This document shows, piece after piece, positions 34,572 through 46,171 of a stretch of 64,000 nt of DNA. Below the pieces are notes generated by a model that worked only from the letters and a program-made list of their open reading frames with translations, ran no database searches and was not told where the DNA came from. The stretch's first letter is position 1, and each line of letters begins with the position of its first letter. The stretch spans positions 32,035,053 to 32,099,052 of the forward strand of contig CM060732.1 of assembly GCA_030704615.1 (NCBI GenBank), given 5' to 3'. Position numbers and translations under genes: made by a program. The stretch comes from Takakia lepidozioides. Taxonomy: Eukaryota; Streptophyta; Takakiopsida; Takakiales; Takakiaceae.

Positions 34572-36443
34572 TCCGTTCATGGCACTCGCAGTCCAACAAT
34601 CGACGGCCGTGGTAGAAGACGTGGTGTTGGGGCCGGAATTTTTGTGGATGACATAGCACAGGAGGTCGATACTGATTCTGATGACTGTGACACTTGATAT
34701 GAAGTTTTCTTTTGCTTTTATTCGGGGCCAATTTGGAAATGGGATGGTTGTGTGTCCCTGTTGTCCTGTTTGCAATGTGTGCGTGGGATGCAAATTCATG
34801 GGAACAGACTATCGTTGGAGATGGGGGTTGCATGGACTGCCCAGATTGTTCCTTCAATCTATTTAGTGTTTTGCGGAGCTCACAGGCTTGTTAGCATTGC
34901 GAAAACAAACACAGATATTTGGTTCGGGTAGAGCATTCTCGCATCATTTGCTCGTTGGTCTCCAAACCATTCCTGCTAGAAGAATGCTTGGTAAATCCAT
35001 CACATTAAAGTCCACGTGATCAAAGACCGTTCAGGCATTCTCAAATCTGGTGAGTATCCATGATGCTCCCGCACATACTTGGCATGTTCGCAAGGGTGGT
35101 GAGTAAGAAAAGATTTTGCAGGGATCCGCTTTGGATGATGTGAGTGTGCACCTGCTCACGACGTAGCCACATTCCAATGCAGGGGCTTGGTATGTTTGAC
35201 TTAGTTTCGGGCCACGTCAGGCAAAATCACAGGGCCCACGTAGGGCAAAAAGCAAAACCGAAACAAGCCCCTGAGTTGCCCATCACCACGGCGCCTACCC
35301 AACCGGCCGGCCAACTGCCTCACTTCCCTGCAGCATGACAAGGTCTCTCTATCTCGCCCTGTTTGAAGCTCTCTCTCACTCTCTCGTCATTACCATCCAA
35401 AACCAAAATTGAGGGGGATTTGAACCCCCTGATCTGCCCGTATGTGCAGACAGTTCCCCCCCCCCCCAAGCAGCCAGAGAACCCCCTCCAACAAGGCAAC
35501 AAACCCCCATTGCAGCAACCTCCTGGAGACCCCCAAAAATCTGCAACCATAAATGGATGCAATGGATAGTAAGGATGGATACAATGGATGTAACACAACC
35601 AGTCTGCATTCCGTGCAAATGGCTGATCAACCCGCGGTAATAGGTGACACCCGTGGTAATAGGCCCTGTATGCATGCTGACGTGGCGTGAGCCTGTGCTG
35701 GGCTCACGGTTTCCTGGGCTCATAGGCTCACGCCTCCGGGCTCACGGAATAGCACCCCCACTTATAAATGACCTACATAATATTGGGGGGTACAAGTACA
35801 TTGTAAAAACCCTACCTGTCAACGTTTTTCATCCTGCATCATCCAATGCACCGACATCATGATGATCACCTGACATCATCCATGGACCATCCATCCATCC
35901 ATCATCCATCAACCGACATCATCAATCATCCACCGACATCATCCACTGCACAAACATCATCTTGCGCACATTTAACATCCAAAGCACCTTTATCATCGTG
36001 TGCCATTTGTTTTTTATACTGCATGTTTTTTTTGGCGAAGAGACCTGGCCAACTGTAAAGATGCCTTCAGTTAGTGGTGGGTCCTCCATCATCGTGTGTC
36101 ATTTGTTGTTTATACTGCATTATTTTCTGAGCACGGACCCGAACAGCAGAGATGTCTTCAATTAGTGGCAGAGATGCCATGAATCAGCGTTGGGTCCTTG
36201 ATCTGGTGGTCTTTTCTGAAGCCGTTGGGGAGAAACTACTTATATCAGCCGACCATGTGCACTGCGCTTCTACAAAGGCATCGAGAAAGGGAGTTTCACG
36301 GATTGGGGCATCCCGAGTGGTACTGGTAGAAGTTCCCTGGAATGGAGCAGTTTGTCGGCAGGCAACCAGCGGAGTTTTGTGAATCGGATAGTACAAAAAG
36401 GTTGTACTTTGCAAGACTGGTGGCTGCGCACACTACTATCACT

Positions 36444-36513
36444 TTGATGAATCGTGCATTTTTGGTCTCTTTCTGTATATATAGGTTTTAGAGCAAAATG
36501 CATGATTCATCAA
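36444..36513. repeat. Imperfect hairpin with 20-base arms
   Basis: The left arm TTGATGAATCGTGCATTTTT (36444-36463) and right arm AAAATGCATGATTCATCAA (36495-36513) pair with one mismatch and one extra T, around a loop of about 30 bases containing TATATATAG. It could be a small MITE remnant or a transcript hairpin; I see no target duplication. Confidence 0.6.
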
Positions 36514-37638
36514 CAGAAAAGCAGTGAGTTTTGAAACTGTTGTTTGACCACACTACTACCGGTGAGTGCTATACCAGTATGTTCCGGGATGTGAAGTAGA
36601 AATATAGGGATAGGTTCTTCAAACCTAGCCATCTTCCAGATTCTTGGACTAATAACTATTGTTTTTTCCTCGAATTCAAGGTAGGTTCTTCACCTATCAT
36701 GAAGCTCCAGATCAACCCTTCAACCTGCACAACACCTTAACAATAAACCGTAATATCTTTTGTATATAGGCTCATAATTTCTTTAAATTCCAGTTCCCTG
36801 TCCACGTTGAACTGGGCGCCATTATGTAAAATTAAATTTGTTAAGTCTTGTATGTATTTATGAATGATGCTATATAATATTTTATATACATAAGAAAGGA
36901 ATTCATAAATATTTTTAATTATTTTCTTGACAAAGAATTATTAACCTCAATAATTCATTGGAGTGGATTAGGTGACAGACATCAAGTGTTTCCTACGGAT
37001 GGTTCAAAATTCAAATGCATTTTCACTACCACCCGCGACGTTGCAGCGTGGTTTTCAGTTCATATTTGTATGATGCTAAGTCCGTAGTTGATTTTGTCGC
37101 CAGGGTGTGTAGAAGAATTCCACAAATTAATATGAGCCTCGGGCCGTCCAGAAAGTTGGAGGACCAAGCTGTGTGTCAATCAGAATGTCACATGCAAAGG
37201 ATGTTGCACCGGTCCCACGAGGAGTTGAAATCATGAAGAAGAATTTAACAGGGGGCATACTCATAATCTTCTTGAATTCATGGGATACAAATAAATGATC
37301 TATATAATAATAATAGCAAGTGCGTGTATGAGTGAATATTAAATTATAAAATCTTATCTGCGATTCTGCATTTTAAAATAAATTTGATATTTTTTATAAG
37401 TGGTGTGAACAACTAAGTTGATTTGTCGAGGGACGTGGTCATACAGTATTCCTTCGTGTACCAAATGCCTGACAAATCAAAGATGAAAGCATCTAAGCAT
37501 AAATTTGAAGGATCTAAGAATCTATTAGAGAATATTCGATGAACAAGTGGGATGAAGACATGGGCATTTGGTATTCCGACGCATACTGTTTGCCCACAAA
37601 ATCAACCCTGGACAAATCATCTACATCCACTAGTGGTT

Positions 37639-37722
37639 GATTTGTCGATGGTCGTAGATGATTTGTCGATGGTCGTAGATGATTTGTTGATGGTCATAGA
37701 TGATTTGTTGATGGTCGTAGAT
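37639..37722. repeat. Four tandem copies of a 21-bp unit
   Basis: The unit GATTTGTCGATGGTCGTAGA(T) starts at 37639, 37660, 37681 and 37702 with two or three substitutions. It lies in a short open plus frame but I see no gene around it. Confidence 0.9.
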
Positions 37723-38636
37723 GATAGTAAAATTGTCGAGCATTTGGTATTCCATAGTTTCCCTCCTGTGTGCCTAATGGCTTATCTGATAGGAGTGTTT
37801 TGCGCTCCAAGTGGTTTAGAGATGTGGAGGTGAAAGCGGCATCCCCCCCCCTGGTAATGCTCCTAGGACGGAGCCCCTTGCAAGCGGTGGCTGTGGCGCC
37901 TCCCAAGCGTTCAGGATGCCAATGACATTAAGTAATAACTCGAAACACTCTTGTGATTTTTTTTGGGGGTCGCTTTGTTGTGTGCCGCATAGGGTCCAGG
38001 CGTTAAATTGTCTTCAGCAGAAACTATCTAATCTGGCGAAGCAAACAATATAGTCAGACAAGGGCTATAATTAACAGCCTCGTCCTGTCGAAACGTTTGG
38101 TACATTTGGCACTTAGGTCAAGATGGGAGCATGGAAGAGCGCTGGCAGGATTTCTGTAAAGATTCTTCACAATGGTGGGATTACAGCTACGACAAGGTGC
38201 TTTTTCTTCATGTAGGATGTGAAGGAGTCTGTGGTGGGGAGGTTTGACTGACTCTTGTATGATAATATTTTGTAGACTGGATTACCCCCCTAACTGTTAA
38301 GTTGAGTACAATTAGAATCTTGGGTTGTTCTGCGTGCTTTTGAGGTGTCACTGGCAAAGGGATTGTAGTCAATTATCCAAAAACCAAATCAGAGAGGAGA
38401 AGAATCTTTGAAAGGAATGTTTTTCAAACCCCAGTCAATGGTTGGGCAATTGAGGCAGAAAGGTGAATGTCTGTTATGTTACAGCAGAAGTAGAAGCAGA
38501 GAGCAAGATGCATTGAAAAGTTTCCTTGCAAATTGTTATCCTCCCTCTCTCCCAACACATTTTAAAGTATTGTAAGCAGTTCAGCATAGACCCCAGTGTT
38601 TGTAGTCAGCAGGGATGGGGTGTTTTCTAGATAAGT

Positions 38637-40568
38637 TTGAGGTTGTCATTGTCAGCGGCTATTAGCAATAAGAAGGATCTGTGCGTCATTGGTGTCGCGG
38701 CAGGGATAGCTGAAGGAGGCAGGGATGGAGTCTTGGTCCAGATCCATCCAAGCTGTTCAAATTTGAAGCACAAGAGTACCAATGAACTACTGTGGCTTGA
38801 TGGCTACAGGAAAACTGCATGGGTGGATGGTCAATTGGAAGCAGCAGCAGCAGTAGAGATAATAAATCAAGGCACCTCCACCATGATGACCGCACCCAAA
38901 AGAGGACCAAGAGAGTGGGTTCACAAGATCTCTTCTGGCACCTGTGGCGCACATGTGAGGATGCTTTGTGAGGCAGGACAACTGAAAGAGGCTCTGAGCA
39001 TTTTGAATCATGGAGGTATTTCAACAGATTTCGCTACCTATGTCTGCCTCTTGCGTAAGTGCACCAAGATGAAAGACCTAGCAGCAGGAAAACAGGTGCA
39101 TGCCCACATTATCCAATGTGGATTCAAGCCCAATGTGTTTCTGCACAACACCCTTGTCAACATGTATGTCAAATGTGGGAGCATTGTGGATGCACACCGA
39201 GTGTTTGCCAAAATGCCTGAACGAGGTGTGATTACATGGAACATAATGATAGCAGGATATACCAAGCATGGGTATGGTAGGAATGCCTTGGAGACCTATG
39301 AGCAAATGATACAGGAGGGGGTGAAGCCTGACCAGGTCACATTCGTCTGCATTTGCAAGGCGTGTGCAAGCCTGGCAGCTCTTGAAAAGGGCAAAGAGGT
39401 GCATGCTGACATCATGAAATCTGGAATTGTACCACATATGGGTGTGAACAATTCCCTCGTGGATATGTATTTCAAATGTGGGAGCATCAAAGATGCGAAG
39501 GGAGTGTTTGACAACATGGCTGAACGTGATGTGGTATCATGGAGTGTGATGATTGCAGGATATGCCCAGCATGGGTGCGGGATAGAGGCTTTGGAGACCT
39601 ATGAGCAAATGATGCAGGAAGGGGTGAAGCCTGACCAGATCACGTTTGTTTGCATTTGCAATGCGTGCGCAAGCCTGGCAGCCCTGGAAAAGGGCGAAAA
39701 GGTCCATGCTGACATCGTGAAAGCTGGAATTGTACCAAATATGATTCTGAGTACTACCCTCATGGACATGTATGCTAAATGTGGGAGCATTGAGGATGCA
39801 AAGGGAGTGTTCGACAATATGGCTGAAAGGAATGTGGTTGCATGGAGTGCGATGATCTCAGGATACGCACAGCATGGATATGAGATGGAGGCTTTGGAGA
39901 CCTTTGAGCAAATGATGCAGGAAGGGGTGAAGCCGGACCAGGTCACTTTCATTTGCGTTTGCAATGCGTGTGCAAGCCTGGCAGCCCTGGAAAAGGGCAA
40001 AGAGGTCCATACTGACATCATGAAAGCCGGAGTTGTACCAAGTATGACTCTGAACAATACCCTCATGGACATGTATGTCAAATGCGGGAGCGTCGAGGAA
40101 GCAAAGGGAGTGTTTGACAATATGGCTGCACGAAATGTGGTGTCATGGAGTGTGATGATCGCAGGATTTGCCAAGCATGGGTGTCGTAGGGAAGCCCTGC
40201 AATTGTTTGAAGGAATGCAAAAGGAAGGCTTGAAGCCGAACAATATCACCTTTCTGTCTGTCCTCCAAGCATGTAGCCATGGGGGCCTCATTGATGAAGG
40301 CAGACACTACTTCGATTCCCTGTGTCAAGATTATGGCCTCACTCCTGCAGTGGAGCACTTTGGCTGCGTGGTGGACCTTCTTGGCCGTTCAGGGCAATTG
40401 GATGAGGCTGAGGAATTCATTAACAAAATGCCAGTCCATCCAGATGCTGTGGTGTGGAAAGCCTTGCTTGGTGCCTGCAGAATTCATGGCAATGTGGAGG
40501 CGGCTGAACGTGTGGCACAATCTATTCTCCAATGGGATCAACAGGAGCCACATCTTATGTGTTACTAG
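38637..40568 (+). CDS. PLS-class pentatricopeptide repeat protein, truncated C-terminus
   Basis: Single open frame of 643 codons. After an N-terminal region of about 105 residues without PPRs, it has P-L-S triplets with L motifs such as VTFVCICKACASLAALEKGK, S motifs such as VDMYFKCGSIKDAKGVFDNM and P motifs such as VVSWSVMIAGYAQHGCGIEA. The middle triplets (about 101 residues, 303 bp each) are nearly identical, so they arose by recent tandem duplication or conversion. An E-like region follows (VEHFGCVVDLLGRSGQLDEA, VVWKALLGACRIHGNVEAAE). Near 40530 a one-base shift ends the frame at 40568, while YVLLANIYAAAGRW continues in another frame. No E+ or DYW domain follows; the DNA passes into a gypsy gag remnant. 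PPR proteins bind single-stranded RNA in organelles. Without DYW it could only edit with a partner, or it may be a recent pseudogene. Confidence 0.85.
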   Translation: MRLSLSAAISNKKDLCVIGVAAGIAEGGRDGVLVQIHPSCSNLKHKSTNELLWLDGYRKTAWVDGQLEAAAAVEIINQGTSTMMTAPKRGPREWVHKISSGTCGAHVRMLCEAGQLKEALSILNHGGISTDFATYVCLLRKCTKMKDLAAGKQVHAHIIQCGFKPNVFLHNTLVNMYVKCGSIVDAHRVFAKMPERGVITWNIMIAGYTKHGYGRNALETYEQMIQEGVKPDQVTFVCICKACASLAALEKGKEVHADIMKSGIVPHMGVNNSLVDMYFKCGSIKDAKGVFDNMAERDVVSWSVMIAGYAQHGCGIEALETYEQMMQEGVKPDQITFVCICNACASLAALEKGEKVHADIVKAGIVPNMILSTTLMDMYAKCGSIEDAKGVFDNMAERNVVAWSAMISGYAQHGYEMEALETFEQMMQEGVKPDQVTFICVCNACASLAALEKGKEVHTDIMKAGVVPSMTLNNTLMDMYVKCGSVEEAKGVFDNMAARNVVSWSVMIAGFAKHGCRREALQLFEGMQKEGLKPNNITFLSVLQACSHGGLIDEGRHYFDSLCQDYGLTPAVEHFGCVVDLLGRSGQLDEAEEFINKMPVHPDAVVWKALLGACRIHGNVEAAERVAQSILQWDQQEPHLMCY

Positions 40569-40744
40569 CAAATATCTATGCTGCAGCTGGCAGATGGGAC
40601 GATACTGACAGGTTAGAAAAATGATGGGATTCAGGTGTCAGAATGCTTACGTCCTCACTGCATTGAGGTTGGCAACTGCAGGCAGTTTTTGATTAACAGC
40701 ACATTGCATGAATTACCAGCCCTCAGAAAAGCCACGACCGGAAT

Positions 40745-41330
40745 CTTCTGGTTTGGTCCTAAAGACATTATAAAAAAAGCCACAAACACCACTTCCACGA
40801 AGGCCAAAGGTCATAGTGAAGCCGAAAGAGCTCGACACATTTTAGAGCGTCTAGAGTTGGAGAGCGTTGAACGCCTGGCTCTTAGAGCTGGATGAGTATT
40901 TCCGAGCAACTAGACTTAGTGACGAGCACTGAGTGCGCACCCGATCATACATGGCCTTCATATCACGCGACACAACCATGCAGTCTGGCATCTCCATAAG
41001 CTTTCAAGCTTTCAATTTCCTAAAGTCCAAAACACGGCCGAACCAGAAATAGTCTTCAACATTGTGGAGCGCGATCGACATTGTGGGCCAAACGAAAGCT
41101 ATAAGAGAAGCTGCCAAAGACTTTGAAGAAAACATGGAGAATGACTATTCATCCCATCTAGAGAAGGAGTGGGATAGCTACGCCGTGAGACTGGATCTTG
41201 GGAGCCATTTGAAGTCGACGATTTGTGGGGCGGCATGGTAAGCCTCTACAAACGATGTCTAACAAACATGTTTCAATTGTGGGAAGCTGGGTCACTTGCA
41301 AAGAAAGTGCCCAAACATGGCACAAACGAC
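40745..41330 (+). pseudogene. Chromovirus gag remnant
   Basis: Broken frames match the gag of chromovirus copy B: LNAWLLELDEYFRA (40870-40911, against LNTWLLELEQYFRA) and the zinc knuckle CFNCGKLGHLQRKC near 41271-41312. No RT follows. It begins almost directly after the broken end of the PPR frame, so this insertion may have removed the PPR C-terminus. Confidence 0.75.
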
Positions 41331-42017
41331 TATGGAGTTTTCGATTGCTCTATCAACCGATTGTTGGAGGTCGCTGTGGCATAATCTTGCAAAAAGTGTC
41401 ACACTTTTCCATGACTCCAGCAATGGTGCCAAAGCACGGGCTGCCAAGGATTGAAGTTGGGGCTCCCACAGAGGTATGTTTCGCAAAAAAAGAGCCACGA
41501 CCAACAAGGACAAGTTTTACGACTATATGAGCCTCGAGGGATATATATATATATTTTCAAAATCCCGCAAAATGGCTTTGTCCACTTTTCAACCATGTTA
41601 TTCACTTTAGCCAAATATAATGTTTCTGTTTACAATTATCTTTGGTGAAATGAAAACATCAAGATGACACATAGTTGTCTTATGACTCACAATATCGTAG
41701 GATTAGTCCTACTATTACATCAATATATGAAGCGAGACGTTTTGTTTTGTTTTGTAGCGTCGTTGAGATCTCCCAAACCGCGGGGCCCAGCGCGGGTATT
41801 TGGTGCCGTTGGAAAGCCCTCGAGGAGGAGGGGTGCACCGGCTTGGTCTCATGATTTTTGGACAAGCGGTGAGGGAGATGTGGAATTCCAAGTATTTTTG
41901 GTCGCTGGAGATTCACAAAAAATAGCAAAAATGGCAAAGTGGGCATTCCTGGGACAATGGTTGGAGCCTTGACGGGAGAGATATCAAGGGAAAGGCCTCC
42001 GGTTCAAATCTGGTGCC
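41331..42017. other. Unassigned sequence
   Basis: No recognised gene. It contains a short TA repeat near 41542 and one plus-strand open frame (41664-41972) that I cannot assign. Confidence 0.4.
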
Positions 42018-42400
42018 AGGGGGATTCAAATACAATGTAGAGGACCGCCTGCACCTTAGTTGGACTTTGGTACTGGACTCGGTACAAAGTCTATAGTTGT
42101 GGCACTGAACACATATTGGAATTGGAAACGCATAAACTTCCGGCCATAAACTTTACTCACTTTCAATAAAGGTTCCATAGCTGTAGTACAAATCCTATCT
42201 GTGATGAATACTTTGGTATTTAAAGAAGAGGCCTACTTCACCATCAATGAAGGAGACCATATGCTTAAACAATGAGGAATGTCAGGGTTTGCATTTAGCA
42301 CAATGATGTGATTGGTAAGAAGGCGCTTGTTATGAATGTTATTGTGGACTTACTACACGGCTCCCTGCAGCCAAAGGGACACATGAAGAATCACTTTTGT
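42018..42400 (+). repeat. Dispersed repeat, copy 1 of 2 in the window
   Basis: From CCAGGGGGATTC to about GCAGCCAAAGGGAC the sequence matches 57504-57890 closely over roughly 370 bp, in the same orientation. It carries no coding frame and no clear terminal repeats. Confidence 0.9.
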
Positions 42401-42559
42401 TACTGATTGTTGGGGTCAGTCTATGGTGGATGTCAGATCCAGTATAGGGTTGCAACTTACACATGTAAAATGCCCACATGTCTGCAGATTTTGAAAACAT
42501 ATGGCTGTGCAGATAAGTTAGCAATCAAATTTGCAGGCGACCTTAACACACAGCCATGG

Positions 42560-42960
42560 CAGATTCCCTGTCAGCAAAAGTAAGTACGACAAAAATGGCT
42601 GGGAATATTGTATGCAGTTAGCCATCAGTGAGTGGGATACACTCTTGAGGGACCACGAATTTGTACCATACAAAATAGTAGAAGTGGGGAATGGCAAATT
42701 TGAGGTATGTTCCAATCAGTCCCTTTGATACTCTGTTTTTGAGAACAGGTTTCATATTTGACTTTGTGCTCATGTTGGGGTGATGCTGTTAAATCCTCAA
42801 CATTGATGTTTTATGTCCACTATTCTGCCTGTAAATGCATCTCAACAAAACTGCCTTGGTGATGTTATGCAGCGCCGTTTCAATTATGATGATGAGAGGT
42901 TTGTGAAGCTGAAAACAGATTTGGGTCCTGAGGTCCTCAAAACTGTAACAGATGCACTCA
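42560..42960 (+). pseudogene. XH-domain (IDN2/FDM-type) fragment, copy 1
   Basis: Two exon-like blocks: one ending at 42704 (ISEWDTLLRDHEFVPYKIVE, then donor GTATGT) and one starting at 42873 after a GCAG acceptor (RRFNYDDERFVKLKTDLGPE then VLKTVTDAL). In plants the XH domain is the C-terminal dimerisation domain of IDN2/FDM proteins, which bind RNA with SGS3-type XS domains in RNA-directed DNA methylation. At 42960 the exon is cut in mid-domain by a minus-strand LINE fragment. The XS and coiled-coil parts are not found upstream. The same exons recur at 54.8 kb, where the domain continues to its end. Confidence 0.72.
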
Positions 42961-43323
42961 GGATGACAACAGTGTCAAAGAGCCACATTTGGTTGGGGGC
43001 TGGCGCAGATGTATCTGTTTGCATTTGGCCTGAAGGCGGGAGGAGGCAGCCTTGCCCTTTGTCAATCTGTCCAAAGCAACCGAGGCGAAATGGAATTTGG
43101 GTGAGTGGATAACCAGATCCAGGTACTGGTACGATTTGACAATCTCGACTTCTTGCTGGTTGAAGATGAATCTGTGGTCTGCATGGCCATTGAAAACCAT
43201 GATCTTAGTTTTGCTAAAATTGACCTGCAACCCATAGTCTTTGGAGAATTTTTCCAGGATGTGAAGATAGCGTTGTAGGAAGACAGGAGATTGTGCCAAG
43301 AGGGCAACATCATCAGCATAGAG
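42961..43323 (-). mobile_element. LINE reverse transcriptase fragment
   Basis: On the minus strand it reads LYADDVALLAQSPVFLQRYL (the YADD is the RT active site, near 43318-43305), then GLQVNFSKTKIMVFNG and SYQYLDLVIH, typical of a plant LINE RT palm and thumb. It abuts the XH exon at 42960 with no gap. Both ends are truncated. Confidence 0.85.
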
Positions 43324-44236
43324 AAATCAAATCAAATGGTACTTTATAACGTCCATGGACAGTTCAATGAGCTTATGGGACAAAATGGAAAAAAAAAGAG
43401 AGAGGAAACAAAACCAGAGCCAAAAAACAGCCCAAAAGCTACCGAGACTAGAAAGGAAAGGGGAGGAACTTCATAACGTCCTTGGGGGCCAGAAAAAAAG
43501 ACGGAAATTTTCATAACGTACCAAGGGCCATGAGGGCCAATGGGACACAGTAGAACAAGAAGTAACCATTTTAGAAACAGCTAAACAATGCCTGAAGACA
43601 GTGGCTCCTTGGAGGTAAGCTACTATATACATTTCAGGCCAAGTCTCTGCAAAAAGCCTGGGAATCTTCAAAGACTACAATAACTGCTCATGCCTTTTAA
43701 GACTTGAACAGTTCAGGTCTAATCACTCATCTGGCTCTGAAAGCGATATGGTGATGAAGTAGGTCCCACCTGAGTTGACCCATGCCCATTGAGCGCTGCT
43801 TTTGCAAAGCTGAATGTGCAGATGCATATGTTTTATCACTGCATTCAATCACAATCATATGATGGTTTCCGCTGCTCACATGTAAGAGAGTCTCGGAAGT
43901 GGATAAATCGATGTCTTAAATCCATAGCTTCATGGTACAATGATCACATGAGAACCTGGAGATGAGTTGAGAATGTGAAGCGGGAATCCACCATTACAGG
44001 GATGCCCTGGCATGGATGGGGAGAATAAGTGGTACCTAATGCCATTTGAATCTGGCACAGTTCCAAATTTCTTATGCTCCTAGAGCAACTGCTCATCCAA
44101 GTTCTACATAACAAACACGACTTCAGTACCCGAGAGAAGATAGACAGATTTCAAGAAGGAAAACATGACCTTGCCAGCCTTTAAAGAATGTACTCATAAG
44201 ACGTTTGCCGTAGCCTTGTGGCCATTGACCCCGCGC
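43324..44236. other. Unassigned sequence between LINE fragments
   Basis: No gene recognised. Two short matches TTCATAACGT lie near 43470 and 43510. The right part near 44190-44236 leads into the LINE 3' end. Confidence 0.4.
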
Positions 44237-45073
44237 TCAGTTTGAACGGAACACAAAGGGACAGAACCTACCTCTGTCAGGGGCACGTCGATAGTAAGAC
44301 TTACCTTGGTAAAGAACATTGATCCGGGTTTTCCAGATATCCTCTGGAAATCCCTTCACACAAGCATCATTCGACTGTGTGTGGTTTGCCCAGTAACTAG
44401 GCCCCAGAAGGGCCTGGGCTTTTGGCTCAGCCTCGAGACTTTCAAAGTTGGTAAACATAGGAACAGGCACAATTCCCTTGATAGATTTGAGGAGAGCGTC
44501 TCTCTGGTGAGAGTACCCTGGACAGTGTATCAGGAATTGAATATTGTCTTCGGGTTGCCCACACAACGGGCAATTGCACTCTCCCTTTCCTCTCTGCTTC
44601 TGTTTACTGTTCAAAGGTAGGCTTCCTGCCCTGAGTTTAAATTTCAGTCTAGTGCCGAGAGTGGGTAGACCCTTGAGGTCATCCATGATATCCTCCCCCA
44701 TGTCACAGACTGGAAACAGGTTCAGGGAAGTTTTCTGCCTAACTTCAATTTCATCGGACAATTTTTTGGTAACAGACATGGCTTTGGACACTACAGTCTC
44801 TAAGTCAGATTTATCCAGCAAGATCAAGACTTGCGGGTCCAGATTCAGATCCTTGAGAATCTCTTCTACTCTCTTCTGCCAGGACTTAGCCTGTTTGACA
44901 GGGCGGTCCTGTTTGCAAGATTTAAGCGACTGGGTGCATACCGGGACTTCCCGGGAGGTCACCCATCCCAGTACTATTGCCAGCCTTTGAAGAAATGAAC
45001 AGAGAGACAGAGAAATGTAGTCATTGACCTCGACTTGCTGTATAGCATATAGACCCTTACCAGGTTCAGACAC
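44237..45073 (-). mobile_element. LINE ORF2 C-terminal fragment (278-codon open frame)
   Basis: The best-preserved copy of the LINE tail in this window. It has a zinc-binding block CNCPLCGQPEDNIQFLIHCP (C-x2-C...H-C), common at the end of LINE ORF2, followed by VPMFTNFESLEAEPKAQALL, WANHTQSNDACVKGFPEDIW and a stop near 44237. The RT is not attached: the RT piece at 43.0 kb lies on the wrong side for the same copy, so the two are separate insertions. Confidence 0.82.
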
Positions 45074-46171
45074 GATCGAAAAGTTGGGGGCAGGGGTGCA
45101 GAGGAAAGATATATCTTTATATCTTATATCTTTATGTAAGTTTTGTATGGTGAAGAGTCACCCTCACCTTCCGGATGACAGGGTGGCTGCCACGTTCACT
45201 GAGGCCGTCTATGACTTCCTCATTTGCTAGAACAGTTCCGAGAGCTGGACACCAGTTTACTGCAACCTCTGCCTGCTCCAGCCCTCATTTCCAAGACCAT
45301 TTCAGTAAATGCAGTCACTGCCAGTGAATGCACTATTAGCCTTGTTAGCAAACCTCTGTTAGCAAACCTCAGTTCAGGGTTTAGGTTCTATCACGTATTA
45401 AAAAAATATATCAATTGATGATGACCAAAAACACTAGTCACCAGCTACGTAGGAAGACAGCAGTGGAACAAACACAGAAACCTGGCTAAGTGTTACCTAC
45501 AACAGAGCCTGACTTACTACAAGTGGACACAATGGATTTTGTTGCAGCTCTTTAAGAGAGGCTTGGCCCGCTCCCAAAAAAATGTAGAGATTTGTGCGGC
45601 CCCGTCTTTTCTCCAAATATCTACCCATACCTATGAGCTTACATCTGGAAATCTAGATGCTTGCATTAGTGCCTTGCAGGCCTTTTTTGGCCAACCTGGA
45701 AAAAGTGACCCCCTGGCCGGAAAACGGGCGTAATTTGCTCATGTTTCACTTCTTAAAGAACTGACCCCGCTGCGTCGTTATCGGTGCAGGTGCTGCATCT
45801 CGAAGATTCAAATTGCCAAAGGTTGAGAAGACCAGGCAGAAGAGTTTTTCATTAGAGTGGTGCGATAGAGACCATGGGCGAGCAGATGCGGGGCGCGGAG
45901 AGCTTGCTGAGGGTGTTGCGACCTCCATATCTGGGGCGCCCGGCTATTTCAAGACCTTTCCTTGTTTCTCTTCCGGTCATGGCCTCCCCGTCTGCTTCTT
46001 GCAGTACCTGTTGGAGTGCTGCCGCTGGAATCGGAGGGTCCCATACAAGAGTCTGGAGGGTTTTTGATCCTAGGGGTGGAGTCTCATTCTTTCCTTGGAG
46101 CGTTTGGCATTGGCCAGAGCAGGGTCGGTAGCTGGCAGAGCTGGTAAGAGAGAGAAATTTGGCAGCAGCAA
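45074..46171. other. Unassigned sequence upstream of the NTPase pseudogene
   Basis: It has a short TATATCTTTA repeat near 45110-45135 and several plus-strand open frames (45750-46130) with coding-like composition that may be 5' exons of the next gene, but I cannot assign them. Confidence 0.3.

Larger units (their letters stand above)
34572..38636. other. Long intergenic tract, no gene recognised
   Basis: It holds an imperfect CATC-rich simple repeat (about 35834-35960), a poly(C) run at 35457, a hairpin at 36444-36513, a 21-bp repeat at 37639-37722 and AT-rich stretches (36750-36960, 37260-37400). Short open frames are present but none looks like a known family. The last few hundred bases should hold the PPR gene promoter. 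Confidence 0.5.

Noticed and set aside
38686-40291. Long minus-strand frames opposite the PPR gene
   Set aside because: They mirror the repeated PPR codons and have no family resemblance of their own.
42961-45073. One LINE with RT at 43.0 kb and tail at 44.2-45.1 kb
   Set aside because: On the minus strand the tail should lie at lower coordinates than the RT; the order is reversed, so these are separate fragments.
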